NCBI RefSeq assembly: GCF_001571145.1
Contig: NZ_BCTF01000016.1
Coordinates: 62,001 to 126,000, forward strand
DNA length: 64,000 bases
Reading direction: 5' to 3'
Origin: Hydrogenophaga flava NBRC 102514
GTDB lineage: Bacteria; Pseudomonadota; Gammaproteobacteria; Burkholderiales; Burkholderiaceae_C
Shown: piece after piece, positions 57,251 to 64,000 of the stretch
Position numbering within the stretch: the first letter of the stretch is position 1
How the letters are laid out: the number at the start of each line of letters is the position of its first letter
Position numbers and translations under genes: made by a program
Notes under the pieces: generated by a model
Told to the model about the DNA's origin: nothing
The model's input: only the letters and a program-made list of their open reading frames with translations
Databases searched by the model: none

Positions 57251-58500
57251 ATTCTGACGTCGCGATCATTGGCGGCGGCCCGGCCGGCCTGATGGCCGCC
57301 GAGGTGTTGTCGGCGGCCGGCGTGCCGGTGAACCTGTACGACGCCATGCCCTCGGTGGGCCGCAAGTTCCTGCTGGCCGGCAAGGGCGGCATGAACCTGA
57401 CCCATTCCGAGCCGGCCGACCGTTTCGCGGGCCGCTACGGCGAGCGGCGCCAGCAGATCGAGGCCCTGCTGGCCGACTTCGGCGCTGCCGTGGTGCGCGC
57501 CTGGGCGCAGGGCCTGGGCGTCGAGACCTTCGTCGGCAGCTCGGGCCGCGTGTTCCCCACCGACATGAAGGCCGCGCCGCTGCTGCGGGCCTGGCTGCAG
57601 CGCCTGCGCCATCCCGCCGGTGGCGGCCCCGGCGTGCGCTTCCACATGCGCCACCGCTGGCTGGGCTGGACCGACGATGGCCGGACGCTGAGGTTCGAGA
57701 CCCCGTCGGGCGAACAGCGGGTGCAGGCCCGAGCGGTGGTGCTGGCGCTTGGTGGCGGCAGCTGGGCGCGGCTGGGTTCCAACGGCGCCTGGGTGCCGTT
57801 GCTGGCGGCGCGAGGTGTGGCGGTGGCGCCGCTGCTGCCCGCCAACTGCGGCTTCGACGTGGCCGGCGGCTGGAGTGAACACTTCCGCAGCCGCTTCGCC
57901 GGCCAGCCCTTCAAGAACGTGGCGATCCGCTTTGAAACCGATGCGGTGCCGGCGTTTGATCGCCAGGGCGAGTTCGTCGCCACGCAGACCGGCGTCGAGG
58001 GCAGCCTGGTCTATGCAGCGTCTGCGCTGGTGCGCCAGCAGATCGTCCGGGCAGGCGAGGCCACGCTGCTGCTGGACCTGCTGCCGGCCTGGACGCCTGA
58101 GCGGGTGCAGCGCGAGGTGGCCCACCCGCGCGGTTCGCGCTCCCTCTCCAGCCACCTCAAGAGCCGGCTGGGGCTGGACGGCATCAAGACCGCCGCGCTG
58201 TACGAGCGGCTGGGCAAGGACGCGATGAACGACCCTGTGCAGCTCGCCGCAGCGATCAAGGCGCTGCCGCTGACACTGGTCGCGGCGCGACCCATCGACG
58301 AGGCCATCAGCAGCGCCGGTGGCGTGCTGTTCGAGGCGCTGGACAGCGGTCTGATGTGCGAGCAGCTGCCCGGGGTGTTCTGCGCCGGCGAAATGCTCGA
58401 CTGGGAGGCTCCCACAGGTGGCTACCTGCTGACCTCCTGCCTGGCCAGCGGCCACCGGGCCGGGCAGGGCGTGCTCGACTGGCTGCAACGGGCCAAATGA
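57247..58500 (+). CDS. HI0933-family FAD-dependent oxidoreductase
   Basis: The 417-residue flavoprotein has the FAD dinucleotide loop VAIIGGGPAGLMAAEVL at the N-terminus, the HI0933 strings GRKFLLAGKGGMNLTHSE and FVGSSGRVFPTDMKA, and the closing GVFCAGEMLDWEAPTGGYLL. The family is common but the physiological substrate is mostly unknown. The start overlaps the addA stop by four bases, so it is likely in the same operon. No membrane segment is seen. Confidence 0.9.
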   Translation: MNSDVAIIGGGPAGLMAAEVLSAAGVPVNLYDAMPSVGRKFLLAGKGGMNLTHSEPADRFAGRYGERRQQIEALLADFGAAVVRAWAQGLGVETFVGSSGRVFPTDMKAAPLLRAWLQRLRHPAGGGPGVRFHMRHRWLGWTDDGRTLRFETPSGEQRVQARAVVLALGGGSWARLGSNGAWVPLLAARGVAVAPLLPANCGFDVAGGWSEHFRSRFAGQPFKNVAIRFETDAVPAFDRQGEFVATQTGVEGSLVYAASALVRQQIVRAGEATLLLDLLPAWTPERVQREVAHPRGSRSLSSHLKSRLGLDGIKTAALYERLGKDAMNDPVQLAAAIKALPLTLVAARPIDEAISSAGGVLFEALDSGLMCEQLPGVFCAGEMLDWEAPTGGYLLTSCLASGHRAGQGVLDWLQRAK

Positions 58501-58579
58501 AACCCTTCTGTCATCACGGCGTCAAGACGCCGACCTACAGTGTCCGGCTTGTCATTCAGAACCTGAGTTCCCAACGACC

Positions 58580-59569
58580 ATGAGCACACCCCAACCGAAC
58601 CGCCGCCGCTTCTGCCAGCAGATCGCCGCTGGCCTGGCTCTGGCGCCCGCACTGTCCTTTGCCACCACGTTTCCGGAACGCCCGATGCGCATCGTCGTGC
58701 CGTTCGCACCGGGGGCCGGCACCGACGCCATGGGCCGCCTGGTGGCCGCCAAGCTGAGCGAGCTGTTCAAGGTGAACGTGGTGGTCGAGAACCGCACCGG
58801 CGCCTCCGGGGCCATCGGCGCGCAGGAGGTGGCCAAGGCCGCGCCCGATGGCCACACGCTGCTGCTGGCCGCCGCGCCTTTCACCACGGTGGCGGCCGCG
58901 CTGCCCTCAGCGGGCTACGACCCGGTGGGCGGCTTCGCGCCGGTCGGCATGATCGCGAACGGCCCGCTGGTCTGGGTGGCCAACAAGGACCTGCCCGTGA
59001 GCACGCTGCCCGAACTGATCGCACTGGCCAGGAAGCAGCCGGGCGCGCTCAACTACGGCTCGGCCGGCGTGGGCGGCATCAACCACCTGGTGCTCGAATC
59101 GCTGGAGGCGCGCGCCGGCATCTACATCACCCACATTCCCTACCGCGGCATCGCGCCGGCCACGCTGGACACCATCTCCGGCCAGCTGCAGCTGCTGACC
59201 GGCACCATCCCCGCGCTCGCGCCCCACATCCGCGACGGCAAGCTCAAGGCGCTGGCAGTCACCAGCCCGGAGCGCAGCCCCGCGCTGCCGAACGTGCCGG
59301 GCATGAAGGAAGCCGGCATGGCCGACTTCAACGTGCTGAACTACTTCGCACTGGTTGCACCGCGGGGCACGCCGGATGCGGCGGTGCAGCAGATCAACGC
59401 CGCGCTGGCCCAGGTGGTGCAGATGCCGGATGTAAAGGAGCGCCTCGCCAAAGATGCGCTGGAGCCTGCTGTGGGCAGCCCCGCGCAGCTGGGCCAGTTC
59501 CTGCAGCGCGACCTGGACGGCTGGAAGGCCGTGGTGAAGAAGCAGGGACTGAAGATCGACGCGTTCTGA
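58580..59569 (+). CDS. Tripartite tricarboxylate transporter receptor (Bug family)
   Basis: This encodes 329 residues with a signal containing RRRFCQQIAAGLALAPALSF. The mature protein starts with FPERPMRIVVPFAPGAGTDAMGR, the hallmark of Bug/TctC receptors, which are very numerous in Burkholderiales and bind carboxylates and other small organic ligands. No TctA or TctB membrane genes are adjacent, so it is an orphan receptor, as is common. A bidirectional terminator follows. Confidence 0.93.
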   Translation: MSTPQPNRRRFCQQIAAGLALAPALSFATTFPERPMRIVVPFAPGAGTDAMGRLVAAKLSELFKVNVVVENRTGASGAIGAQEVAKAAPDGHTLLLAAAPFTTVAAALPSAGYDPVGGFAPVGMIANGPLVWVANKDLPVSTLPELIALARKQPGALNYGSAGVGGINHLVLESLEARAGIYITHIPYRGIAPATLDTISGQLQLLTGTIPALAPHIRDGKLKALAVTSPERSPALPNVPGMKEAGMADFNVLNYFALVAPRGTPDAAVQQINAALAQVVQMPDVKERLAKDALEPAVGSPAQLGQFLQRDLDGWKAVVKKQGLKIDAF

Positions 59570-59589
59570 GCTGTTCGCAGCGGAACAAC

Positions 59590-59620
59590 AAAAAAGGCCG
59601 CTGATGCGGCCTTTGCTTTT
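59590..59620. terminator. Bidirectional terminator between the Bug gene and ffs
   Basis: AAAGGCCGC (59593-59601) pairs with GCGGCCTTT (59606-59614) around a 4-base loop, with A-rich and T-rich flanks on either side. It can end the plus-strand receptor transcript and the minus-strand SRP RNA. Confidence 0.88.
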
Positions 59621-59646
59621 GTGCGCCATCGGCGCTGAATGAATAA

Positions 59647-59746
59647 GGTGACGAGCCTTGACCCCGGCACTGGCTCCACAGTTAGGGCTGCTTGGTTCCC
59701 CACCTGACCCGGTTGGCCGCTTCACCATGCGGGAAGGCCCGTCACC
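59647..59746 (-). ncRNA. ffs: Small SRP RNA (4.5S type)
   Basis: On the minus strand the 100-base segment starts GGTGACGGGCCTT and ends AAGGCTCGTCACC, which pair over 13 positions with one G-U, closing a single long hairpin. The apical part GGTCAGGTGGGGAACCAAGC, followed by AGCC, has the conserved SRP domain IV (Ffh-binding) elements GTCAGG and AAGCAGCC around a GGAA-type loop. Location next to dnaX is usual. A -10 box TACAAT (59751-59756) lies just upstream. Confidence 0.9.
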
Positions 59747-59750
59747 CGCG

Positions 59751-59756
59751 ATTGTA
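59751..59756 (-). promoter_or_regulatory. -10 box of ffs
   Basis: TACAAT on the minus strand ends four bases before the first paired base of the SRP RNA, a proper distance for the transcription start. The -35 region is weak. Confidence 0.55.
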
Positions 59757-59808
59757 GGCGATGCCTGTGTCCTTTCCGGTGTGGGGTGACCTTTAGAATC
59801 ACCCGCCT

Positions 59809-61710
59809 ATGTCCTATGTCGTCCTGGCCCGCAAATACCGTCCGCGCCGCTTCACCGAAATGGTGGGGCAGCAGCATGTGGTCCAAGCCCTCTCCAACGC
59901 CCTGACGACCCAGCGCCTGCACCACGCCTATCTGTTCACCGGTACGCGCGGCGTCGGCAAGACCACGGTCTCGCGCATCCTGGCCAAGTCGCTCAACTGC
60001 CTGGGCGCTGACGGGCAGGGCGGCATCACCGCCGAGCCCTGCGGCGTCTGCCAGGCCTGCACCGACATCGACGCCGGCCGTTTCGTCGACTACACCGAGC
60101 TGGACGCTGCCTCCAACCGCGGCGTGGACGAGGTGCAGTCGCTGCTGGAGCAGGCGGTCTACAAGCCGGTGCAGGGGCGCTTCAAGGTCTTCATGATCGA
60201 CGAGGTGCACATGCTCACCGGGCATGCGTTCAACGCGATGCTCAAGACGCTGGAAGAGCCGCCCGAATACCTCAAGTTCGTGCTGGCCACGACCGACCCG
60301 CAGAAGGTGCCGGTGACGGTGCTCTCGCGCTGCCTGCAGTTCAACCTGCGTCCGATGGCACCCGAGACGGTGCTGGAACACCTGGGCCAGGTGCTCGCGG
60401 CCGAGAACGTGCCGGCCGAGCCGCAGGCCTTGCGCCTGCTCTCGCGCGCGGCGCGTGGCTCGATGCGCGATGCACTCTCGCTCACCGACCAGGCCATCGC
60501 TTTCGGTGGCGGCCAGTTGCAGGAGGCCACAGTCCGCCAGATGCTGGGCGCGGTGGACCGTTCGCACGTGCTGCGGCTGATCGATGGCCTGGCGCGCGGT
60601 GATGGCGCGGCCGTGGTGGACACCGTCGATGCGCTGCGCGTCAACGGGTTGAACGCTGCCTCGACGCTGGAAGAAATGACCAGCCTGCTGCAGCGCATGG
60701 CTGTGCTGCAGGCGGTGCCCGAGCGGGCGGCGCTGGAGGCCTCGGACGACCCCGACCAGCCCGAGATCGTGCGGCTGGCGCAGGCCCTGCCGGCCGACGA
60801 GACGCAACTGCTCTACAGCCTGTGTCTGCATGGTCGCGCCGAGCTGGGACTTGCGCCCGACGAGTACGCCGCGCTGACCATGGTGCTGCTGCGGCTGCTG
60901 GCCTTCAAGCCGGCCGGCGCCGCCAGCGCCTCGCCGGAAAAAAAAACACTGAAATCCGGGCCTGAGCCCGTTGCAGCGCCCGCGCCGGTGGCCAGACCGC
61001 CGGTGGTCGCGGCCCCTTCGCCGAACCCTGCGGCCCAGGTGCCCGCTTCGCCAGCGGTCTCCGCCCCGTCCGCCGCCGTGCCCGCACCAAGGCCTGCTGC
61101 CGCCCCCGTGGCGCGCGAGGTCCCCGAGGAGCCCACGGACGTCGACGGACCGCCCTGGGTCGACGAACCCAGTGAAGAGGCGATGCCTGAGCCTCCGGGC
61201 GAGGGTGTGCAGACCAGCCGGCGCGTGGTGGAAATTCCGGTGCGCGAGGCCAGCCTCTCCCCCCGGGTGGAGCAGATGCGCGACCCCTCGGAGCCCGTGC
61301 GACTGCCGGAGCCGGTGATCACGCCCGAAGGCGACTTCTGGTTCTCTCTGGTGCAGCAGATGGTCAAGGCCGAAGTGGTCACGGCCCTGGTGCGCGAGCT
61401 GGCGCTGCAATCGCAGCTGGTGGCTCGTGATGCCGACCAGTGGCTGCTGCGCGTGGAGCGCGAGTCGCTCAACCAGGCCAGCACGCGCGAGCGCCTGTCG
61501 ACGGCTCTGCAGTCGCAGGGCCACGCGGTGCGTCTGGCGGTGGAGATCGGCCCGGTGAGCGACTCGGCGTCCCTGCGTCTGGCGGCCGAGGCCAACCGGC
61601 GCCAGCGCGAGGCCGAACGCATCATCCACGACGACCCGCTGGTGCAGGCCATGATGCGCGACTTTGGCGGCAGAATCGTGCCCGGATCGCTGCGGGCCAC
61701 CGAGGCCTGA
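59809..61710 (+). CDS. dnaX: DNA polymerase III subunits tau/gamma
   Basis: This encodes 633 residues. The clamp-loader ATPase has Walker [15 protein letters not shown], a zinc knuckle with four Cys ([14 protein letters not shown]), Walker [13 protein letters not shown] and the SRC motif [10 protein letters not shown]. Domain III ends near residue 370; a Pro/Ala-rich linker follows and then a tau-specific domain ([12 protein letters not shown] to the end) that contacts polymerase. Exactly at the start of the linker an A9 run (60938-60946) is followed closely by stops in both other frames, so a short gamma-like form of about 380-385 residues may be made. Confidence 0.97.
   Translation: MSYVVLARKYRPRRFTEMVGQQHVVQALSNALTTQRLHHAYLFTGTRGVGKTTVSRILAKSLNCLGADGQGGITAEPCGVCQACTDIDAGRFVDYTELDAASNRGVDEVQSLLEQAVYKPVQGRFKVFMIDEVHMLTGHAFNAMLKTLEEPPEYLKFVLATTDPQKVPVTVLSRCLQFNLRPMAPETVLEHLGQVLAAENVPAEPQALRLLSRAARGSMRDALSLTDQAIAFGGGQLQEATVRQMLGAVDRSHVLRLIDGLARGDGAAVVDTVDALRVNGLNAASTLEEMTSLLQRMAVLQAVPERAALEASDDPDQPEIVRLAQALPADETQLLYSLCLHGRAELGLAPDEYAALTMVLLRLLAFKPAGAASASPEKKTLKSGPEPVAAPAPVARPPVVAAPSPNPAAQVPASPAVSAPSAAVPAPRPAAAPVAREVPEEPTDVDGPPWVDEPSEEAMPEPPGEGVQTSRRVVEIPVREASLSPRVEQMRDPSEPVRLPEPVITPEGDFWFSLVQQMVKAEVVTALVRELALQSQLVARDADQWLLRVERESLNQASTRERLSTALQSQGHAVRLAVEIGPVSDSASLRLAAEANRRQREAERIIHDDPLVQAMMRDFGGRIVPGSLRATEA
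60938..60946 (+). other. A9 slippery tract in dnaX (possible programmed frameshift)
   Basis: Nine A bases in codons 377-380 include the heptamer A AAA AAA in the -1 slippery phase. Loss of one A leads to TGA at 60950-60952; gain of one A or a -1 shift leads to TGA at 60963-60965. A 5-bp hairpin CGGGC-CTGA-GCCCG lies about 10 bases downstream (60956-60969). Confidence 0.65.
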
Positions 61711-61757
61711 GCGCACACAGTTTCATTCTTTTCAAGAACCCCAACCCAAGGAACACC

Positions 61758-62090
61758 ATGTTCAACAAAGGACAACTCGCCGGCCTGATGAAGCAGGCCC
61801 AGGCCATGCAGGACAACCTCAAGAAGGCCCAGGACGAACTGGGCAACATCGAGGTCACAGGCGAGTCCGGTGCCGGACTGGTCAAGGTGGTCATGACCTG
61901 CAAGCACGACGTGCGCCGCGTGACCATCGACCCCTCGCTGCTGGCCGACGACAAGGACATGCTCGAAGACCTGGTGGCCGCCGCTTTCAACGCGGCGGTG
62001 CGCAAGGCTGAGGAAACTTCGCAGGAGAAGATGGGCAAGCTCACCGCCGGCATGCCGGGGCTGCCGGGTGGCATGAAGTTCCCGTTCTGA
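61758..62090 (+). CDS. ybaB: YbaB/EbfC nucleoid-associated protein
   Basis: This encodes 110 residues: [20 protein letters not shown], then [20 protein letters not shown] and a Gly/Pro-rich end ([13 protein letters not shown]), all standard. The small dimeric protein binds DNA. The order dnaX-ybaB-recR is conserved widely, which supports both its identity and its link to DNA replication and repair. The start follows CCAAGGAACACC. Confidence 0.97.
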   Translation: MFNKGQLAGLMKQAQAMQDNLKKAQDELGNIEVTGESGAGLVKVVMTCKHDVRRVTIDPSLLADDKDMLEDLVAAAFNAAVRKAEETSQEKMGKLTAGMPGLPGGMKFPF

Positions 62091-62104
62091 CCACGCACCC
62101 ACGC

Positions 62105-62710
62105 GTGGCCGATACCCACTCGCTGGAACTGCTGGTGCAGGCGCTGCGCTGCCTGCCCGGCGTGGGGGTGAAATCCGCTCAGCGCATGGCCTTTCATCTG
62201 CTGCAGCACGACCGCGAGGGCGCGCTGCGGCTGTCGCAGGCCTTGCAGCACGCTTGCGGTTCGGTGAAGCACTGCACGATGTGCCACACCTTCACCGAAA
62301 ACGACATCTGCCCGACCTGCGACGACCCGCGACGCGACCGTGGCCTGCTCTGTGTGGTCGAGACGCCGGCCGACCAGGCGGCGATGGAGCGCACCGGCGC
62401 CTACAAGGGCCTGTACTTCGTTCTGATGGGCAAGCTCAGCCCGCTGGATGGTGTCGGTCCGCGCGAGATCGGACTGCAGAAGCTGTTCGAGCGCATCGAT
62501 GCGACCGAGCAGGGCGAGCGGGTGGTGCGCGAGGTGATCCTGGCGACCAACTTCACCGCAGAGGGCGAAACCACGGCCCATGTCATCGCGCAGGGGCTGA
62601 AGACCCGTGGGGTCAACGTCACGCGTCTGGCGCGCGGGGTGCCGGTGGGCAGCGAGCTCGAATACGTCGATCTGGGCACCATTGCCCACGCCCTGGTGGA
62701 CCGTCGCTGA
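62105..62710 (+). CDS. recR: Recombination protein RecR
   Basis: This encodes 201 residues from GTG 62105 ([14 protein letters not shown]). It has the helix-hairpin-helix [20 protein letters not shown], the C4 zinc finger (CTMCHTF, ICPTCDD) and the Toprim domain ([38 protein letters not shown]). With RecFO it loads RecA at gaps. It follows ybaB after 14 bases. No ATG lies close upstream, so GTG is the most likely start. Confidence 0.96.
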   Translation: MADTHSLELLVQALRCLPGVGVKSAQRMAFHLLQHDREGALRLSQALQHACGSVKHCTMCHTFTENDICPTCDDPRRDRGLLCVVETPADQAAMERTGAYKGLYFVLMGKLSPLDGVGPREIGLQKLFERIDATEQGERVVREVILATNFTAEGETTAHVIAQGLKTRGVNVTRLARGVPVGSELEYVDLGTIAHALVDRR

Positions 62711-62746
62711 AGCAGCCGTTCACCGTTTTTGTTTCAAGGTGTTTTC

Positions 62747-63151
62747 ATGACCTATGCCGGACTGACCGTGGCCTACTGGACCGTGCTGGTCGTGGCCCTG
62801 CTGCCGCTCGGCTGCGCCTGGCTGGCCAAGTCGGGGGCTGTGTCCAAACCTCGCCGGGACGGCGGCTACGACAACCACCTGCCGCGCGAATGGCTGGCGC
62901 GGCAGTCGGGCTGGCGCGCGCGGGCCAACGCGGCGCAGGCCAACTGCTTCGAGGCCATGCCGTTCTACATCGGCGCTGTGATCATTGCGCACCAGCATTC
63001 GGTCTTCCAGACGCGGCTGGATCTGCTGTGCTTTTTGTACGTGGTGCTCCGGCTGATGTACATCCTGTTCTATGTGGCCGACATGGCCACGCTGCGCAGC
63101 GCCGTATGGGTGCTGGCGTTCGCCGCCAACATCGCGCTGCTCTTCATCTGA
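62747..63151 (+). CDS. MAPEG family membrane protein
   Basis: The 134-residue protein has about four transmembrane helices: GLTVAYWTVLVVALLPLGCA, then a helix with RANAAQANCFEAMPFYIGAV (the MAPEG signature with N-x-x-E-x-x-P-x-F), RLDLLCFLYVVLRLMYILFY and VWVLAFAANIALLFI. Eukaryotic relatives handle glutathione and eicosanoids; the bacterial role is mostly unknown. CAAGG lies eight bases before the ATG. It stands between recR and a solute-binding protein gene. Confidence 0.9.
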   Translation: MTYAGLTVAYWTVLVVALLPLGCAWLAKSGAVSKPRRDGGYDNHLPREWLARQSGWRARANAAQANCFEAMPFYIGAVIIAHQHSVFQTRLDLLCFLYVVLRLMYILFYVADMATLRSAVWVLAFAANIALLFI

Positions 63152-63286
63152 TCGCGACGTCGGCGGCCGTTACATCGGCTTGCATTTGGCGTCGGTGGAA
63201 ACCCGCTCGGGACTCGTCCCGATGCGCAGCGGGCGTGCGTGTCCTACGCTCGGTTCCATCGAATCAGGGAACCGAAGGACGCGTGC

Positions 63287-64000
63287 ATGTGGAATCGCCG
63301 TGAATGGTTGCGGTCTTGGGCCTCGGCGTTGCCGATGGTGGCCGGGCTGCCTGTGGCGATGGCGCAGGGCAGCGCGAGATTGCAGTCGCCGCCTGCGCGC
63401 GCTCCGTTCGGACGCGTGGTGCTGGTGGTGGAGAACCGCGCAGCCTTCTGCTACCTGCCGCTGACGATTGCCGATCGCATGGGGTACTTCGCAGCCGAAG
63501 GGCTGGACGTGCAGGTGCGCGACCTCATGGAGCCTGGAACCGCCTTGCAGGCCCTGCTGTCCGGTGCTGCGCAGGTGCTCTCGGGTCCCTACAGCACCAG
63601 CGTCGCCTTGCGCGCACGCGGCCAGTCCTGCCCGTCGATCGTGCTGCAGGGGCGTGCGCCCCAGCTGGTGCTGGGGGTGTCGCACAAGACGCTCGCGGGT
63701 TTCCGAACCATCGGCGATCTGCGCGGGCGCAAGGTGCTGGTGCCGTCTCTGGGCAGTGGTGCGCACCGCATGGTGCTCATGATGATGGCGGCCGGCCGTC
63801 TGAGCGCGGAGGCGGTGGAGTTTGTGCCGGTCTCCAATCCGACGGCGGCGCTGGTGAATTTCCGCAACGGGCAGGTGGATGCGATCTGCTACACCGACCC
63901 GGTCATCACCCAGCTGGAGCAGGAAAGTGCGCTGCGCCTGGTGGCGGACACACGCACGGTGCGGGGCAACGCGGATGTGTTCGGCGGACCGATGCCCGCA
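63287..64000 (+). CDS. NMT1/TauA-like ABC substrate-binding protein (cut by window edge)
   Basis: The first 238 codons are visible, running off the window. A signal sequence (RREWLRSWASALPMVAGLPVAMA) precedes a periplasmic binding domain of the NMT1/SsuA/TauA type: CYLPLTIADRMGYFAAEGLDV, then DLMEPGTALQALLSGAAQVLSG and TIGDLRGRKVLVPSLGSGAHR. Such receptors feed nitrate, sulfonate or thiamine-precursor ABC transporters; the ligand cannot be told. Permease and ATPase genes may follow beyond base 64000. Confidence 0.85.
   Translation, partial: MWNRREWLRSWASALPMVAGLPVAMAQGSARLQSPPARAPFGRVVLVVENRAAFCYLPLTIADRMGYFAAEGLDVQVRDLMEPGTALQALLSGAAQVLSGPYSTSVALRARGQSCPSIVLQGRAPQLVLGVSHKTLAGFRTIGDLRGRKVLVPSLGSGAHRMVLMMMAAGRLSAEAVEFVPVSNPTAALVNFRNGQVDAICYTDPVITQLEQESALRLVADTRTVRGNADVFGGPMPA

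Overview
All identities below come from reading the sequence; no database search was run. The window looks like chromosomal DNA of a high-GC betaproteobacterium of the order Burkholderiales, most likely a Comamonadaceae member close to Hydrogenophaga. Evidence: the gene neighbourhoods (pstSCAB-phoU-phoB-phoR with ppk1 and ppx; ffs-dnaX-ybaB-recR; trxA next to an AddAB-like pair), a Bug-type solute receptor, and strong GC-rich codon bias.

Region 1 (1-14902) is the accessory part: most of a type IV secretion system of the bacteria-killing (X-T4SS) type. It carries virB5, virB6, virB7 with a C-terminal N0-like domain, virB8, virB9, virB10, virB11 and virD4. virB1-virB4 are not present and may lie upstream of base 1. 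Two toxin-type genes flank the apparatus: a class-3-lipase-like effector (873-2549) and a papain-like cysteine hydrolase (13910-14902). Each is preceded by a lipoprotein gene that is probably its immunity protein. The two toxins have unrelated N-termini but share a C-terminal module of about 93 residues, the best candidate here for a VirD4 recruitment signal. A lipoprotein joining an XAC2610-like domain to a LprI-like domain sits between virB11 and virD4.

Region 2 (14933-25434): glmM and an acetyltransferase, a secreted protein, a three-gene minus-strand operon ending in a NamZ-like muramidase, then an arsenic operon (arsR, an ATP-grasp-like gene, gapdh, arsJ, arsC, acr3) that appears to start as a leaderless transcript.

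Region 3 (25500-47256) is a phosphate-starvation block: ppk2 and phoX on the minus strand; olsB, plcP-like, agt-like, ppk1 and sixA on the plus strand; a frameshifted hybrid sensor kinase with a REC-cyclase regulator; ppx; then pstSCAB-phoU-phoB-phoR. PHO-box-like sites precede phoX, olsB, ppk1 and pstS. The genes form a programme for Pi scavenging, polyphosphate storage and replacement of phospholipids by ornithine lipids and glycolipids.

Region 4 (47253-64000) is mainly housekeeping: a GT39-like membrane protein, rpmE2, rho, trxA, an AddB/AddA-like pair with a 9-bp minisatellite in the nuclease active-site motif, an HI0933-type flavoprotein, a Bug receptor, the SRP RNA gene, dnaX with an A9 slippery tract, ybaB, recR, a MAPEG protein and a truncated substrate-binding protein. 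I found no tRNA, rRNA, insertion sequence, integrase or CRISPR array, and no gene-free stretch longer than about 300 bases.
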